From JADFOI01 sp965218935 (GTDB lineage Bacteria; Acidobacteriota; UBA6911; RPQK01; JADFOI01): DNA of 64,000 nucleotides. Below the pieces are notes generated by a model. That model was given only the letters and a program-made list of their open reading frames with translations. It did not search any database and was not told the DNA's origin. The translations under genes were made by a program, and so were the position numbers. The number at the start of each line of letters is the position of its first letter. Within the stretch, counting starts at the first letter, position 1. The stretch is taken from the NCBI GenBank assembly GCA_965218935.1, contig CBDCMH010000001.1:248001-312000 (forward strand), read 5' to 3'. Positions 8,286 to 16,998 of the stretch are shown here, in pieces.

Positions 8286-10604
8286 CTAGATCATCCCCTC
8301 TCGTCTGCGAAGGATCCACTCGCCAAAAAGTAAAGCCATGAGCAATAGGAAATTGAACGGCATATCCCAGAGATCCAGTACTTCGATGACCGATGTTTGA
8401 GATTGGGTGTAGAGGATTTCCTCCGGTAAACTTTCCACGTCGGAAGCTGTATAGTAGTTTCCTCCCGTTTCCTGTGCCAGCCTTTCCAGAAAGTCTCTTT
8501 TCTGGAACGCCTCAAAGTATTCCCGCGAACCGGTGGAGGTCAGAAAGGAAGTTTGGGCTTGCCGATCTTTGTCGCTTGCGCCAAGGGCAGTGGCCGCAGC
8601 CTTGACCTCAACTGCATAGAAGCCATCTTCGTGAGGGGTCAACTGGCCCCTGTAGATTCCATCCTCCTGAGCATCCCAGTGGAGGGGTAACGTGAAAATC
8701 TCTCCGGAGGGAGAGGTAATGGTAGCTTCAACGCGGGCATCATTGATTCGATTGAAAGCCTTGTCGCTGATCTCGGCTCGAAGATCAACTACCTCGTTTT
8801 GAGAGTAGATCTCCCGTTTCGTTTCCAGGGTGATGGGATCCTGTGCCGAACGGACTAACCAGCGCAGCATCTGTCTCCAAAATGTCTCGTGTTTTTGATC
8901 CTCCTGATCCTCAAGCATCTGCCATCGCCAGCTGCTACCGGTTAAAAGAGCCAAGGTGTGGCCGCGCCCGTACCGTTGAAAAACGACAAGCGGAATCTCA
9001 GGCTGGTCGGGGTCCAGATTCGAAGAGGCATCTACCTGGGCTAGAACCGTTGCCCCCGATTTAGTGTCTCGGACCACATTCCAATCCGTCAGTACTGGGA
9101 TTTCATCCCATTCCCAAGCATTCTCCCCTTCTATTGACGAGAGCTGGAGGGCGGGATGGGTCAAGCCTTGATCGGTCAATCGCAACTTGCTTTCCCCCTG
9201 GGCATACATGGATTCGGAGCCGGGACGATCTTCATCACTGGCTTGCAGCCAGACCGGAAGGATTTCCTCAATGGGGGTGTTCTGATATTGGCCGGAAGCA
9301 AAGGAAGCATTGCCCCCTGACATCATGAAACCGCCCCCCCGCTTGCCTACAAAATCACGCACCATTTCCATCTGTCGGTAAGTAAAGAAGGAGGATTCAA
9401 CACTCCCAAAGAGGATGCCCTGGTACTCGAAGAGCTCTTCTCTTTCTGAAGGAAAGCCGGCTGCCAGGGTGGTCTCTTCTTCGATTCCCTGGCGATAAAA
9501 TTTGTTCAGGGCGGTTCGCAGCAATGTGACCAGGTGAACGTTCTTGTCTTCCTCCATGGACCGGCGGATAAATTTGTATTCCCAGCGCGGATGCCCTTCT
9601 ACATAGAGAATTCGGGCTGCCAGGTTTTGAACGTCAATAATGGTGGTGCGAGTGTTATTCTCAAGGATTTCTTCGCCTTCCAGCGGCTCCAGGGAGAAGT
9701 GATAGCTCTTGAGTCCCTCTGATTTGGGTATGATCTTCACCTCGGTCGTAAAGGTGTCGGAATCCCGGGGAAAGTGAACTTCCTTGGTCTGCACCAGGGA
9801 GTTCCCCTCTCGAACTTCGAGGCGGCCGCGGCTGCCGCCAAAGCCGCTGTGCCGGAAAGTAACCCGAGCAACCGAGAGGGTCTCGGGTACAGAAACCCGG
9901 GGTGCACTGACATGCGTGATCTCCACGTCCCGGTTCAAGGACTCGGGACCCAGACCGATGGTATGAATGGGAATCTGGCGAGCCTTCAATTCGGCAAGGA
10001 CTTCCTGGAAGTCTCGGTAGCTGTTGTCTGAACCATCTGTGAAAAGGAGAATTCCGGCCAGGGGTAAGTTCTTGGTTTCCGTCAATACCCCTTCCATTCC
10101 TCTGACGATGTTGGTCTGGTCTCCCAGCCAGTCCAGTTCCAGAGATTCTTCGACTCTTCTAACCTGCGAATCAAACTGAAAAAGGCGAACATAGAATCTC
10201 TCATCCAGCGCCTCCAGAAAGTCGGATTCCTCGCCGAGCAGCTCCTGTGCCTTCTGACCTCTGGGCTGGTTGGTCTCGGTCGGGATGCCCATGCTCCTCG
10301 AATTGTCCACCAGAATAGCCAACAGGTTCTCTTTGGGAACAAGCCGGGAGAGGACTAGACCCGGCCGCATGCACAACAGGAGCAGAACCAGAAAGAAAGC
10401 GCAGCGAAGGGCCAAGAGTGCCCAGCCTGCCCTCCCTCCCTTCGTATGCAGCAATCTGTGGCGATAGACCAGGAAAAGCAGGGCCACAAGCGACACGACC
10501 AACAATCCAACCATCCAGAGGCTCAGGCTCCACTGGAAAGTGAATTCGCCCCGCTGGAAAAAGAAAGGTCGGTATTTGAAGAAAAAGGTGAACAGATTTT
10601 CCAT
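8286..10604 (-). CDS. Large vWA / glutamine-amidotransferase-like membrane protein
   Basis: A 772-residue membrane protein. Two membrane segments lie near residues 25-45 and 60-85 after a short N-terminal stretch, and one at the C-terminus (LLLMALLFGEWIL) just before a basic tail. A vWA domain starts around residue 95 with AILVDNSRSM, the D-x-S-x-S metal site. The second half carries the amidotransferase-like segment (ILYVEGHPRWEYKFIRRSM, GGNASFASG) that is typical of this family, and Ig-like strands before the end. It is the first large gene of the operon and is likely a client or partner of the MoxR ATPase. The stop codon falls in a palindrome. Confidence 0.85.
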   Translation of the reverse strand: MENLFTFFFKYRPFFFQRGEFTFQWSLSLWMVGLLVVSLVALLFLVYRHRLLHTKGGRAGWALLALRCAFFLVLLLLCMRPGLVLSRLVPKENLLAILVDNSRSMGIPTETNQPRGQKAQELLGEESDFLEALDERFYVRLFQFDSQVRRVEESLELDWLGDQTNIVRGMEGVLTETKNLPLAGILLFTDGSDNSYRDFQEVLAELKARQIPIHTIGLGPESLNRDVEITHVSAPRVSVPETLSVARVTFRHSGFGGSRGRLEVREGNSLVQTKEVHFPRDSDTFTTEVKIIPKSEGLKSYHFSLEPLEGEEILENNTRTTIIDVQNLAARILYVEGHPRWEYKFIRRSMEEDKNVHLVTLLRTALNKFYRQGIEEETTLAAGFPSEREELFEYQGILFGSVESSFFTYRQMEMVRDFVGKRGGGFMMSGGNASFASGQYQNTPIEEILPVWLQASDEDRPGSESMYAQGESKLRLTDQGLTHPALQLSSIEGENAWEWDEIPVLTDWNVVRDTKSGATVLAQVDASSNLDPDQPEIPLVVFQRYGRGHTLALLTGSSWRWQMLEDQEDQKHETFWRQMLRWLVRSAQDPITLETKREIYSQNEVVDLRAEISDKAFNRINDARVEATITSPSGEIFTLPLHWDAQEDGIYRGQLTPHEDGFYAVEVKAAATALGASDKDRQAQTSFLTSTGSREYFEAFQKRDFLERLAQETGGNYYTASDVESLPEEILYTQSQTSVIEVLDLWDMPFNFLLLMALLFGEWILRRREGMI

Positions 10605-10700
10605 GGTCGACCCTGGCGAACTGATCGGAACGGTTGATCTTCCATCATACCAGGGTTTTCCCGCAAATTAGAACCGAATCGAGCTGGATAATGAACAAAA

Positions 10701-10859
10701 TTACCGCTTTGAAACGAGCCAGACAATGACTCTTATAGGCAGGGCGATACAGGTGATCAAAAACCAAAGGGCGAGCAACTGATCCATCAGCTGGTAGTTT
10801 CTCCCGGCCAGCAGGTAGACCACAGCTCCGATACCCAACCACAACAACCAGCGTGTCAT
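10701..10859 (-). CDS. Small two-helix membrane protein, hypothetical
   Basis: A 52-residue frame from the ATG at 10859 to TAA at 10701, preceded by an in-frame stop so that the start is forced. It encodes a first hydrophobic helix (WLLWLGIGAVVYLLAG), a short polar turn and a second helix (LLALWFLITCIALPIRVIVWLV) ending in Lys-Arg, a clean two-span topology. The overlapping 80-residue frame in another phase has no such pattern. It lies 97 nt upstream of the vWA gene in the same direction and could be the first gene of that operon. I recognise no family. Confidence 0.55.
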   Translation of the reverse strand: MTRWLLWLGIGAVVYLLAGRNYQLMDQLLALWFLITCIALPIRVIVWLVSKR

Positions 10860-11041
10860 TTTTTTTTCGCCGTCGATGTTCAGACATTATCCGCGAGTAT
10901 GACCGAAATTATAGTCGGGGACGGGGACAATCCAGGCTTGGCCGGGACCATGTCATCTCGACTGGTTCCAAGGTCCAGGCTTGTTGACCCTCCTGAGGCC
11001 ACTGGGGTACCCTTCCCGCGTAGCATTGGAAGGAAAAATAG

Positions 11042-12367
11042 ATGCCGTCGAAATCTAAGAATGCGCCCCCTCAAGTTCGTGTGGCTCTGGCCGGCCTGGG
11101 AACGGTTGGGCAAGGGGTGGTGCGACTTTTACAAGAGGAAGGGGACCGCTATCGCCGAAGCTTGGGAGTCGATTTACGCCTGGTGTTGATTCTGGACAGG
11201 AGCTACCGCAAGAAGGACACCTCGTGGATTTCATCGGATGTGAAGTTTACGGAGTCCCTGGACGAGTTTCTTGAAGCTCCGTCAGATGTGATCGTGGAAT
11301 TGATCGGAGGTCAGGACCCGGCCGATCAGATGATCCGTGCTGGTCTGGAAAAAGGTAAAAGTGTGGTTACCGCCAACAAGCTGCTGATGGCCCGTTTTGG
11401 CTCCGACTATCTGAAGCTGGCCGCCCAAGGGAATGCCTATTTGGGATTTGAAGCCTCGGTGGCTGGGGGAATCCCGATCATTCAGGTGGTGAGTCATTCT
11501 ATTTTTCCCGACCGGATCTCACAGGTGCGAGGCATCCTCAATGGCACCAGTAATTTCATTCTTTCCCAGATGGCTGATGGGGGCAGCGATTACCCGGATG
11601 CTCTGAGCAAAGCACAATCCTTGGGTTATGCAGAGGCCGATTCTTCTCTGGATGTTTCGGGAGAAGATGCCAGGGACAAACTGGCGATCCTGAGCGCACT
11701 TTGTTTTCATACCGGAGTCGATCCGGATCAGATCCCCACACAAGGTGTGACCGAGATTACCCCGGTCGACTTTGTTTATGCTCGGCGGCTGGATGGGACC
11801 ATCAAGTTGTTGGGGGTGGCTACAAAGAACGGTCCAGAGCCCTCTTTGCGTGTGGGTCCGTTTTTGATCGACAATGGGCTCCCCTTGTCGATGATTTCAG
11901 GGGTCCTCAATGCGGTGGAGGTCACAGGTGCGACTCTAGGGTCGGTGCTCATCAGCGGGAAAGGCGCCGGCGAAGGCCCAACTGCCGTCTCCGTTACGGC
12001 GGACATCTTGGAAGCAGCAAGGCGGAAAAAGAACAGTTCCCAGGCGGTGTCTTCCGAGTCGGGTTCTGAAATCGGGCTGTCTGGCCCGGTGGCCGGCAGC
12101 GGCGGCGATGAGCGCTATCCTTTCTATTTACGATTTTTTGTCAAGGACCGTCCGGGCATCATTTCGACCCTTGCCCAGATCCTGGGTCAGAGAAAAATCA
12201 ATATCGACCTGGTCCTGCAGGAAAGCTGGGCCGATCGATCGAACTACCCCTTTGTCATCACGGTGGAACCCACGCTTTTTTCATCCATGCAAGAAGCAGT
12301 TGATGAGATGAAGAAGCTGGACTTCAACCGCGCTGACCCTTTAGCTCTCCCTGTGCTGAAGGAATAA
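11042..12367 (+). CDS. hom: Homoserine dehydrogenase
   Basis: Reduces aspartate semialdehyde to homoserine, the branch step towards threonine and methionine. 441 residues, normal for the long form with a regulatory tail. The Rossmann motif GLGTVGQGVV is at residues ~14-23; the catalytic domain contains GILNGTSNFIL and the YAEADSSLDVSGEDARDKL stretch. A C-terminal ACT domain (from ~residue 355, FVKDRPGIISTLAQIL) suggests feedback control, probably by threonine. An AGGAA ribosome site precedes the ATG. The partner genes lysC and thrC are 2-5 kb away on the other strand, in their own riboswitch-controlled operon; no such leader is seen here. A Ser/Gly-rich linker lies before the ACT domain. Confidence 0.97.
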   Translation: MPSKSKNAPPQVRVALAGLGTVGQGVVRLLQEEGDRYRRSLGVDLRLVLILDRSYRKKDTSWISSDVKFTESLDEFLEAPSDVIVELIGGQDPADQMIRAGLEKGKSVVTANKLLMARFGSDYLKLAAQGNAYLGFEASVAGGIPIIQVVSHSIFPDRISQVRGILNGTSNFILSQMADGGSDYPDALSKAQSLGYAEADSSLDVSGEDARDKLAILSALCFHTGVDPDQIPTQGVTEITPVDFVYARRLDGTIKLLGVATKNGPEPSLRVGPFLIDNGLPLSMISGVLNAVEVTGATLGSVLISGKGAGEGPTAVSVTADILEAARRKKNSSQAVSSESGSEIGLSGPVAGSGGDERYPFYLRFFVKDRPGIISTLAQILGQRKINIDLVLQESWADRSNYPFVITVEPTLFSSMQEAVDEMKKLDFNRADPLALPVLKE

Positions 12368-12369
12368 GT

Positions 12370-12375
12370 TATAAT
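12370..12375 (+). promoter_or_regulatory. -10 box of the tRNA gene
   Basis: A perfect TATAAT lies 12 nt upstream of the tRNA and overlaps the region just after the hom stop codon. No good -35 element is seen at the right distance, so this is a partial promoter call. Confidence 0.5.
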
Positions 12376-12387
12376 TCCTGGCTTTAC

Positions 12388-12460
12388 GGCGGTGTAGCTC
12401 AGTGGTTAGAGCAAGCGGCTCATATCCGCTGCGTCGGGGGTTCGAATCCCTCCACCGCCA
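12388..12460 (+). tRNA. tRNA with CAT anticodon (elongator Met, or Ile2 if lysidine-modified)
   Basis: A 73-nt cloverleaf. The acceptor stem GGCGGTG pairs with CACCGCC, the D stem is GCTC/GAGC, the anticodon stem is AGCGG/CCGCT around loop CTCATAT (anticodon CAT), and the T arm has GGTTCGAAT. The 3' CCA is not encoded. The G1-C72 pair rules out the initiator type, which has a mismatch. CAT tRNAs read Met or, after TilS modification of the wobble C, AUA Ile; the choice cannot be made by eye, though elongator Met is the more common case. tilS is 4.6 kb downstream. Confidence 0.95.
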
Positions 12461-12474
12461 GAGATTTTTTGCTC

Positions 12475-12524
12475 GGACTCTGCATAGTCCGGGATAGCCC
12501 GGATTATGCAGAGTCCGGGCTAGT
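12475..12524. repeat. Palindromic repeat of the TAGCCCGGA family (19-bp stem)
   Basis: A near-perfect hairpin lies between the tRNA and hemB: arm 12475-12493 pairs with arm 12498-12516 (one G-T pair) around a 4-nt loop. The arms contain the same tagcccgga-ttatgca sequence that forms the ends of the MITE at 53103-53240. It ends in CGGGCTA. It may also act as a transcription or processing barrier after the tRNA. Confidence 0.85.
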
Positions 12525-12548
12525 GGGCGGCTGTTTCGGGGGGAAACG

Positions 12549-13547
12549 ATGAAGCCCTATTTTCGACCTCGTCGATTGCGCGAGAATCCGATTCTGAGAA
12601 GGATGGTCCAGGAGACTCGGCTCTCGGTGGATCAGCTGATCTATCCTGTCTTCGTGCGCGAGGGAAAGGGGATTCGGGAAGAGATTCCCTCGATGCCCGG
12701 GCAATACCGCTTCTCCCCAGACACGTTGGTTGAAGAACTGCAGCTAGTGCGGGAGCTCTCGATCCCAGCCGTGATCCTTTTTGGAATTCCTGCTCAAGAG
12801 AAGAAAGACCCGGTGGGAAGTGCCGGTTATGCTCGGGATGGGGTGGTATGCCAGGCTCTTGAGGCGGCTCGACAGAAGGTCCCCGAGTTGCTTTTGATTG
12901 CGGATGTGTGTCTGTGTGAGTACACCGACCACGGACACTGTGGAATCGTCAAGGAAGGTCCTGTGGAGGGTCAGGGAACCGTCCACAATGATGAAACTTT
13001 GGAGATCCTGGCCCGAACAGCGCTGGCTTATGCGCAGGCCGGTGCCCATGTAGTTGCCCCATCGGACATGATGGACGGCCGAGTTGGGGCCATTCGAGAA
13101 GCCTTGGATGAGGCGCAGTTGGAACATCTTCCCATTCTTTCTTATGCGGTCAAGTATGCATCCGCCTTTTATGGTCCTTTTCGAGAGGCTGCCGAATCTG
13201 CTCCCCAGTTTGGGGACCGGAAGAGCTACCAGATGGATCCGGCCAACTCTCGCGAAGCCCTGAAGGAAGTGGAACTCGATCTGGAGGAGGGTGCCGACAT
13301 GGTTATGGTCAAGCCGGCTTTGCCCTATCTCGATGTCATTTTTCAGGTTCGCCAGATGACCACCGTCCCGCTAGCGGCTTATCAGGTGAGTGGAGAGTAT
13401 TCCTCCTTGTGTGCGGCTTTCTCCCAAAACTGGTTACAGCGGGAGGCCACTCTGATGGAGAGTTTGCTGGCGATTCACCGGGCTGGAGCCGATCTGATTC
13501 TCACCTACTTCGCCAAGGAAGCGGCACAGATCATCAAGAAGGGTTAG
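12549..13547 (+). CDS. hemB: Porphobilinogen synthase (5-aminolaevulinate dehydratase)
   Basis: Condenses two 5-aminolaevulinate molecules to porphobilinogen in haem and tetrapyrrole synthesis. 332 residues, the usual length. Both active-site lysines are visible: AVKYAS (about residue 201) and MVKPALPYLD (about 254, Schiff base). The metal-binding loop LCEYTDHGHCG near residues 119-132 keeps two cysteines (DVCLC and HC), pointing to a zinc-type site. PSDMMDGRV is also intact. The gene stands alone after the tRNA and hairpin repeat and converges on carD. Confidence 0.97.
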   Translation: MKPYFRPRRLRENPILRRMVQETRLSVDQLIYPVFVREGKGIREEIPSMPGQYRFSPDTLVEELQLVRELSIPAVILFGIPAQEKKDPVGSAGYARDGVVCQALEAARQKVPELLLIADVCLCEYTDHGHCGIVKEGPVEGQGTVHNDETLEILARTALAYAQAGAHVVAPSDMMDGRVGAIREALDEAQLEHLPILSYAVKYASAFYGPFREAAESAPQFGDRKSYQMDPANSREALKEVELDLEEGADMVMVKPALPYLDVIFQVRQMTTVPLAAYQVSGEYSSLCAAFSQNWLQREATLMESLLAIHRAGADLILTYFAKEAAQIIKKG

Positions 13548-13640
13548 TTCTCGCAGGAACCTCTGGAGTGTAGGAGGCACCTCAGGTGCCGAACGGCACA
13601 TTCAACTTAGTTTTCGCCGATTCTTGACTAAGGCTTGGGG

Positions 13641-14156
13641 TTAGTTGGCGCTCTGAGCTCCAACCTTCTCATAGGTTAAGGTCAGCAACTCGTCGACCGA
13701 CGCTTCCACCTCGTCCGGAGGTTGGTCCTTCACGGTGGCAATCTCGGAGACGACCAACTGCCGGGCACGGTCGAACATCTTCTTTTCGCGAAAGGAAAGG
13801 CTTTTTTGAAAACTCAGGAAGAAGAGGTTCTTGAGGACCTTGGCGACCTCGAAGATCGATCCTGAGTTCATCCTCTCCACATTGTCTTTATAGCGGTTTT
13901 TCCAGTCAGGATTGTGTTCGGCGAGATCTTCCTTGAGGATCTTGAAAAGTCTAACCACCTGCTTTCGGTCGCAAAGTCTGCGAATCCCCACGCTTTCAAC
14001 GTTGTCCTTTGGGATCATCACCATGGAATTGTTGGACATGATCCTGAGCACAAAAAACTCCGCCTGAAGGCCTGCGATGTCTTTGGTGCAGATCTCCTCG
14101 ATAATTCCAACTCCCTGATTCGGGTAGATGACTTTTTCCCCAACTTTATATGCCAT
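13641..14156 (-). CDS. carD: CarD/CdnL-family RNA polymerase-binding regulator
   Basis: 171 residues. The N-terminal RNAP-interaction domain starts MAYKVGEKVIYPNQGVGIIEEI, the hallmark of CarD/CdnL/TRCF proteins, and a helical DNA-binding C-terminal half follows. In mycobacteria and myxobacteria this protein stabilises open complexes, especially at rRNA promoters. It is preceded by a GGGAGG ribosome site and a very good sigma-70 promoter (separate entry). It is a single-gene unit, convergent with hemB and upstream of the end of lysC. Length and motifs are ordinary. Confidence 0.95.
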   Translation of the reverse strand: MAYKVGEKVIYPNQGVGIIEEICTKDIAGLQAEFFVLRIMSNNSMVMIPKDNVESVGIRRLCDRKQVVRLFKILKEDLAEHNPDWKNRYKDNVERMNSGSIFEVAKVLKNLFFLSFQKSLSFREKKMFDRARQLVVSEIATVKDQPPDEVEASVDELLTLTYEKVGAQSAN

Positions 14157-14195
14157 TGAGCCTCCCTGAGCGGTTAAAAGGTGTGAGCAATCTTT

Positions 14196-14224
14196 ATTTT
14201 ACGCGACTGCCGCCCTCTTGTCAA
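14196..14224 (-). promoter_or_regulatory. Sigma-70 promoter of carD
   Basis: On the minus strand a perfect TTGACA (14219-14224) and TAAAAT (14196-14201) are separated by 17 bp. They lie 40 nt upstream of the carD start. This is one of the best promoters in the window. Confidence 0.8.
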
Positions 14225-14249
14225 AGCTCGTACTTTGTGGAACGAGACA

Positions 14250-15497
14250 CTAAGCCGTGGGAATACGTTTCCGTTCCAGGTTGGAAAGGTCGAAGGCCTC
14301 GTGGATCGCCCGGATCGCGCTATCTAATTGATTTTCCTGGATGATACAGGCGATGCGGACCTCGGATGAGCTGATCAGTTGGATATTGATCTCCTTGTCG
14401 GCCAGAGCCTGAAACATCTGTGCGGCGACGCCGGGATTGCTGGCCACTCCGGAGCCGATGACGGAGACCCTGGCGACGTGAGTATCTACTTGAATCTCTT
14501 GGGCTTCCACCTCCTTAGACACTCTCTGCAGAATCTCCTGGGAGTGTTTGGCATCCTCCTGAGAGATAATCAGTGAGAAGTCATTGGTTTGATCATGCCG
14601 AATTCCCTGGATGATCAGCTGAATGTGGATGTTGGCATCGGCCAGGGATCGTGAGATCCTGGCAGCTACGCCGGGAATATCCTTGACCCGAATCAGGGCT
14701 ATGCGGGCAATTTCGGCATCACCTGTTACGCCGGTGATCGCTACTTTTTCCAAGCTTTCCTCCCTAACAATGGTTGTTCCCGTTCGGTGGTGGAAGCTCG
14801 ACCGTACCTCCAGGGGTATATCATATTTACTAGCAATCTCAATGCAGCGTGGATGTAAGACGTGAGAGCCCGAAGCCGCAAATTCCAACATCTCGTCGTA
14901 GCCAATAAATTCCAAGAGACGAGCGCTGGAGACGCTCCGGGGACTGGCGGTAAAGACACCGTCCACGTCGGTGTAAATCTCGCACACGGGAGATTTCAGT
15001 GCGGCAGCCAGAGCCGTCGCGGTGGTGTCGGATCCTCCGCGTCCCAAAGTGGTAATTTCCTGATCTGAAGTGATTCCCTGGAAACCAGCGACGATGACGA
15101 CGTTTCCTTCTTTCAGAAATTTGTAAATCTTGTCTGTGGCAATATTCTGAATCCGCGCACGAGAGAAATTCCCATCCGTCAAAATCCCACATTGAGCTCC
15201 AGTCAGAGCCATGGCATTGGCTCCCAGGTTATGTACTGCCATGGCGAGCAATGCAATGGACACCTGCTCGCCGGTAGTCAGCAGCATGTCCAGCTCTCTG
15301 GCCCGGGGTTTTGGAGTGATCTGCAAGGCCATATCCAGCAAATGATCCGTGGTCTTGGCCATGGCCGATACCACGACCAGTTGCGGTATTCCTTGCTCGT
15401 GCTCGGATACTAAATCCTGAGCCACGGAACGAATGGACTCAACAGACCCGACGGAGGTGCCGCCATACTTCTTCACCTTGACGGGCAAATCGATCAT
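14250..15497 (-). CDS. lysC: Aspartate kinase
   Basis: Phosphorylates aspartate, the entry step to lysine, threonine and methionine. 415 residues, with KKYGGTSVGS at residues 8-17 for nucleotide binding, the GRGGSDTTA motif, and two ACT domains in the C-terminal 150 residues for allosteric control. The ATG overlaps the thrC stop (ATGA), so the two are coupled and both lie behind the SAM riboswitch upstream of thrC. The stop TAG is the first three bases of a TAGTGTCTCG sequence found also at the ends of the MITE in the SurA-like gene and at 60565. That suggests a repeat end at the 3' edge of the gene. Confidence 0.97.
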   Translation of the reverse strand: MIDLPVKVKKYGGTSVGSVESIRSVAQDLVSEHEQGIPQLVVVSAMAKTTDHLLDMALQITPKPRARELDMLLTTGEQVSIALLAMAVHNLGANAMALTGAQCGILTDGNFSRARIQNIATDKIYKFLKEGNVVIVAGFQGITSDQEITTLGRGGSDTTATALAAALKSPVCEIYTDVDGVFTASPRSVSSARLLEFIGYDEMLEFAASGSHVLHPRCIEIASKYDIPLEVRSSFHHRTGTTIVREESLEKVAITGVTGDAEIARIALIRVKDIPGVAARISRSLADANIHIQLIIQGIRHDQTNDFSLIISQEDAKHSQEILQRVSKEVEAQEIQVDTHVARVSVIGSGVASNPGVAAQMFQALADKEINIQLISSSEVRIACIIQENQLDSAIRAIHEAFDLSNLERKRIPTA

Positions 15498-16747
15498 GCA
15501 GATGCCCCTACGGGAAGCGCTTGCTGTCCCTCATACCATTCGCGAAAAATTCTCAAATTGGGTCGTAGGGTCACATCGACTTCAAAGGGAGCCTCGAAGA
15601 CATCGAGGGTCTTGTATCCATTTCCGGTAATCGCCACCACGATGGTCTCCTGAGGATTGATGCGCTCTTGCCGGATCAGTTTGATGGTTGCTGCCAGTGT
15701 GGTCCCGCCGGCGGGTTCCGTGAAGATCCCTTCCTTTTCTGCCAGCAGTTCGATAGCCTCCAGGATCTCGCTATCGGTGGCCATCTCTCCCCAACCGCCC
15801 GACCAGCGGACTTCCTGAAGGACGTAAATCCCGTCTGCCGGATTGCCAATGGCAATGGACTTGGCCAGGGTTCTGGGTTTCTCTGGATTGATGTAATCCA
15901 AATCCTGGTGGAGCGCTCGGACAACCGGGGCACAGCCCTCCGCCTGCGCTGAATAGATCCGGCATTTTCCCTTTACCCATCCCAGGTCGGTGAATTCCTT
16001 AAAGGCCCTGGCCACTTTGGGCAGGAGGGTCCCACCGGCAGTGGGCAGGATAATATGTTCCGGAAGTCTCCAGCCCAGTTGCTCGGCAATTTCATAGCCC
16101 ATTGTTTTGGCACCTTCAGTGTAGTAGGGTCTCAGATTGACGTTTACAAATCCCCACCCGTAATGATCACCGATCTCAGCACACAAGCGGTTCACGTCGT
16201 CATAATTCCCCTCCAGTGCCACCACTTTAGGCTTGCAGATGAGCGAGCCGCTGATCTTGGCCGCTTCAATGTCCTGAGGAATGAAAAGCAGGCAGGCGAA
16301 TCCGGCTTGAGCACAGTGGGCTGCAACCGCGTTGGCTAGATTTCCCGTTGAGGCACAGGAAAAGACGCTATAGCCCAATTCGGCGCCTCGACTCACAGCA
16401 ACTGAAACCACCCTGTCCTTGTAGGAGAGAGTGGGATGGTTGACGGAATCGTCCTTTAAATACAGTTCCTCCACCCCAAGATGCTCGGCCAGCCGTCGGG
16501 CTTTCACCAAAGGGGTGTAGCCGGAATGGAACCCGGTAATCGGCTCTCCGGTCAGAGGGAGCAGTTCCCGATAGCGCCAAAGATTCTCTTCACGCCGGCT
16601 GATGATTTTCGGATTCAAATGGGACTGGATTTTGGAGTAGTCATAGCTGACTTCCAGGGGGCCAAAGCACTCTAGACAGATGAAGCTTCGATCGGCCGGA
16701 TAATGAGTTCCACACTGTTTGCACTTTAAGCCTTTGAGATAACTCAC
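15494..16747 (-). CDS. thrC: Threonine synthase with N-terminal zinc ribbon
   Basis: Converts O-phosphohomoserine to threonine with pyridoxal phosphate. 417 residues from a GTG start with AGGAG 7-8 nt upstream. The N-terminus holds two CxxC pairs (CKQCG and CLECF, residues ~9-27), a zinc ribbon seen in the class of threonine synthases found in Thermus-like and archaeal groups. The PLP lysine is in SYKDRV near residue 109 and the phosphate loop is SCASTGN. It is the first gene of a two-gene operon with lysC, 145 nt downstream of a SAM-I riboswitch. That links the methionine/SAM level to the shared aspartate pathway. Confidence 0.95.
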   Translation of the reverse strand: MSYLKGLKCKQCGTHYPADRSFICLECFGPLEVSYDYSKIQSHLNPKIISRREENLWRYRELLPLTGEPITGFHSGYTPLVKARRLAEHLGVEELYLKDDSVNHPTLSYKDRVVSVAVSRGAELGYSVFSCASTGNLANAVAAHCAQAGFACLLFIPQDIEAAKISGSLICKPKVVALEGNYDDVNRLCAEIGDHYGWGFVNVNLRPYYTEGAKTMGYEIAEQLGWRLPEHIILPTAGGTLLPKVARAFKEFTDLGWVKGKCRIYSAQAEGCAPVVRALHQDLDYINPEKPRTLAKSIAIGNPADGIYVLQEVRWSGGWGEMATDSEILEAIELLAEKEGIFTEPAGGTTLAATIKLIRQERINPQETIVVAITGNGYKTLDVFEAPFEVDVTLRPNLRIFREWYEGQQALPVGASA

Positions 16748-16840
16748 AGAGTTGTTCTCCTTTCTTGAACCGGCTGTCCGATTCCATCCAGCCCGTGCCC
16801 AGAGGACAGGAACTGCTCAGGCTTCCCGAACTCCAATCTG

Positions 16841-16871
16841 AAAAAAAAAGCCCTTTCTGGCAAGAAAGGGC
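16841..16871 (-). terminator. Intrinsic terminator of the thrC leader
   Basis: A 9-bp perfect stem (gccctttct/agaaagggc) with a 4-nt loop is followed on the minus strand by nine Ts. It lies 21 nt after the aptamer, as expected for a riboswitch that stops transcription when ligand is bound. The 3' strand of aptamer helix P1 has partial complementarity to the ctttctt arm, which could form the competing antiterminator. Confidence 0.9.
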
Positions 16872-16892
16872 CTCGGCAGTTTCGACGCCGCA

Positions 16893-16990
16893 CTTATCTT
16901 CCAGATTGTCCTGCGGGAATTAGCACCGAGCCTATAGGGGCTGGTTGCTGTGGAATCAACGGGCCCGTTCCCTCCGCCACTCCTGATAAG
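16893..16990 (-). ncRNA. SAM-I riboswitch (S-box) aptamer upstream of thrC-lysC
   Basis: The 98-nt minus-strand sequence matches the S-box core in order. Helix P1 is CTTATC/GATAAG at the two ends. Then come the GGAGGGAACGGGCCCG segment, CAGCAACC, a short hairpin GCCCC-TATA-GGCTC, the conserved GGTGCTAATTCC, and GGAAGATAAG closing P1. It begins within two nucleotides of the predicted start of transcription and is followed by an intrinsic terminator, so SAM should turn the operon off. This ligand class is usually found upstream of methionine genes; here it controls threonine synthase and aspartate kinase. Confidence 0.93.
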
Positions 16991-16998
16991 TTCGTGTG

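Noticed and set aside
10645..10887. 80-residue minus-strand frame overlapping the two-helix protein
   Set aside because: It has no clear pattern, whereas the overlapping 52-residue frame has two clean membrane helices.
13572..13600. ggcacctcaggtgcc palindrome after hemB as an intrinsic terminator
   Set aside because: The stem is good but no T-tract follows on either strand.
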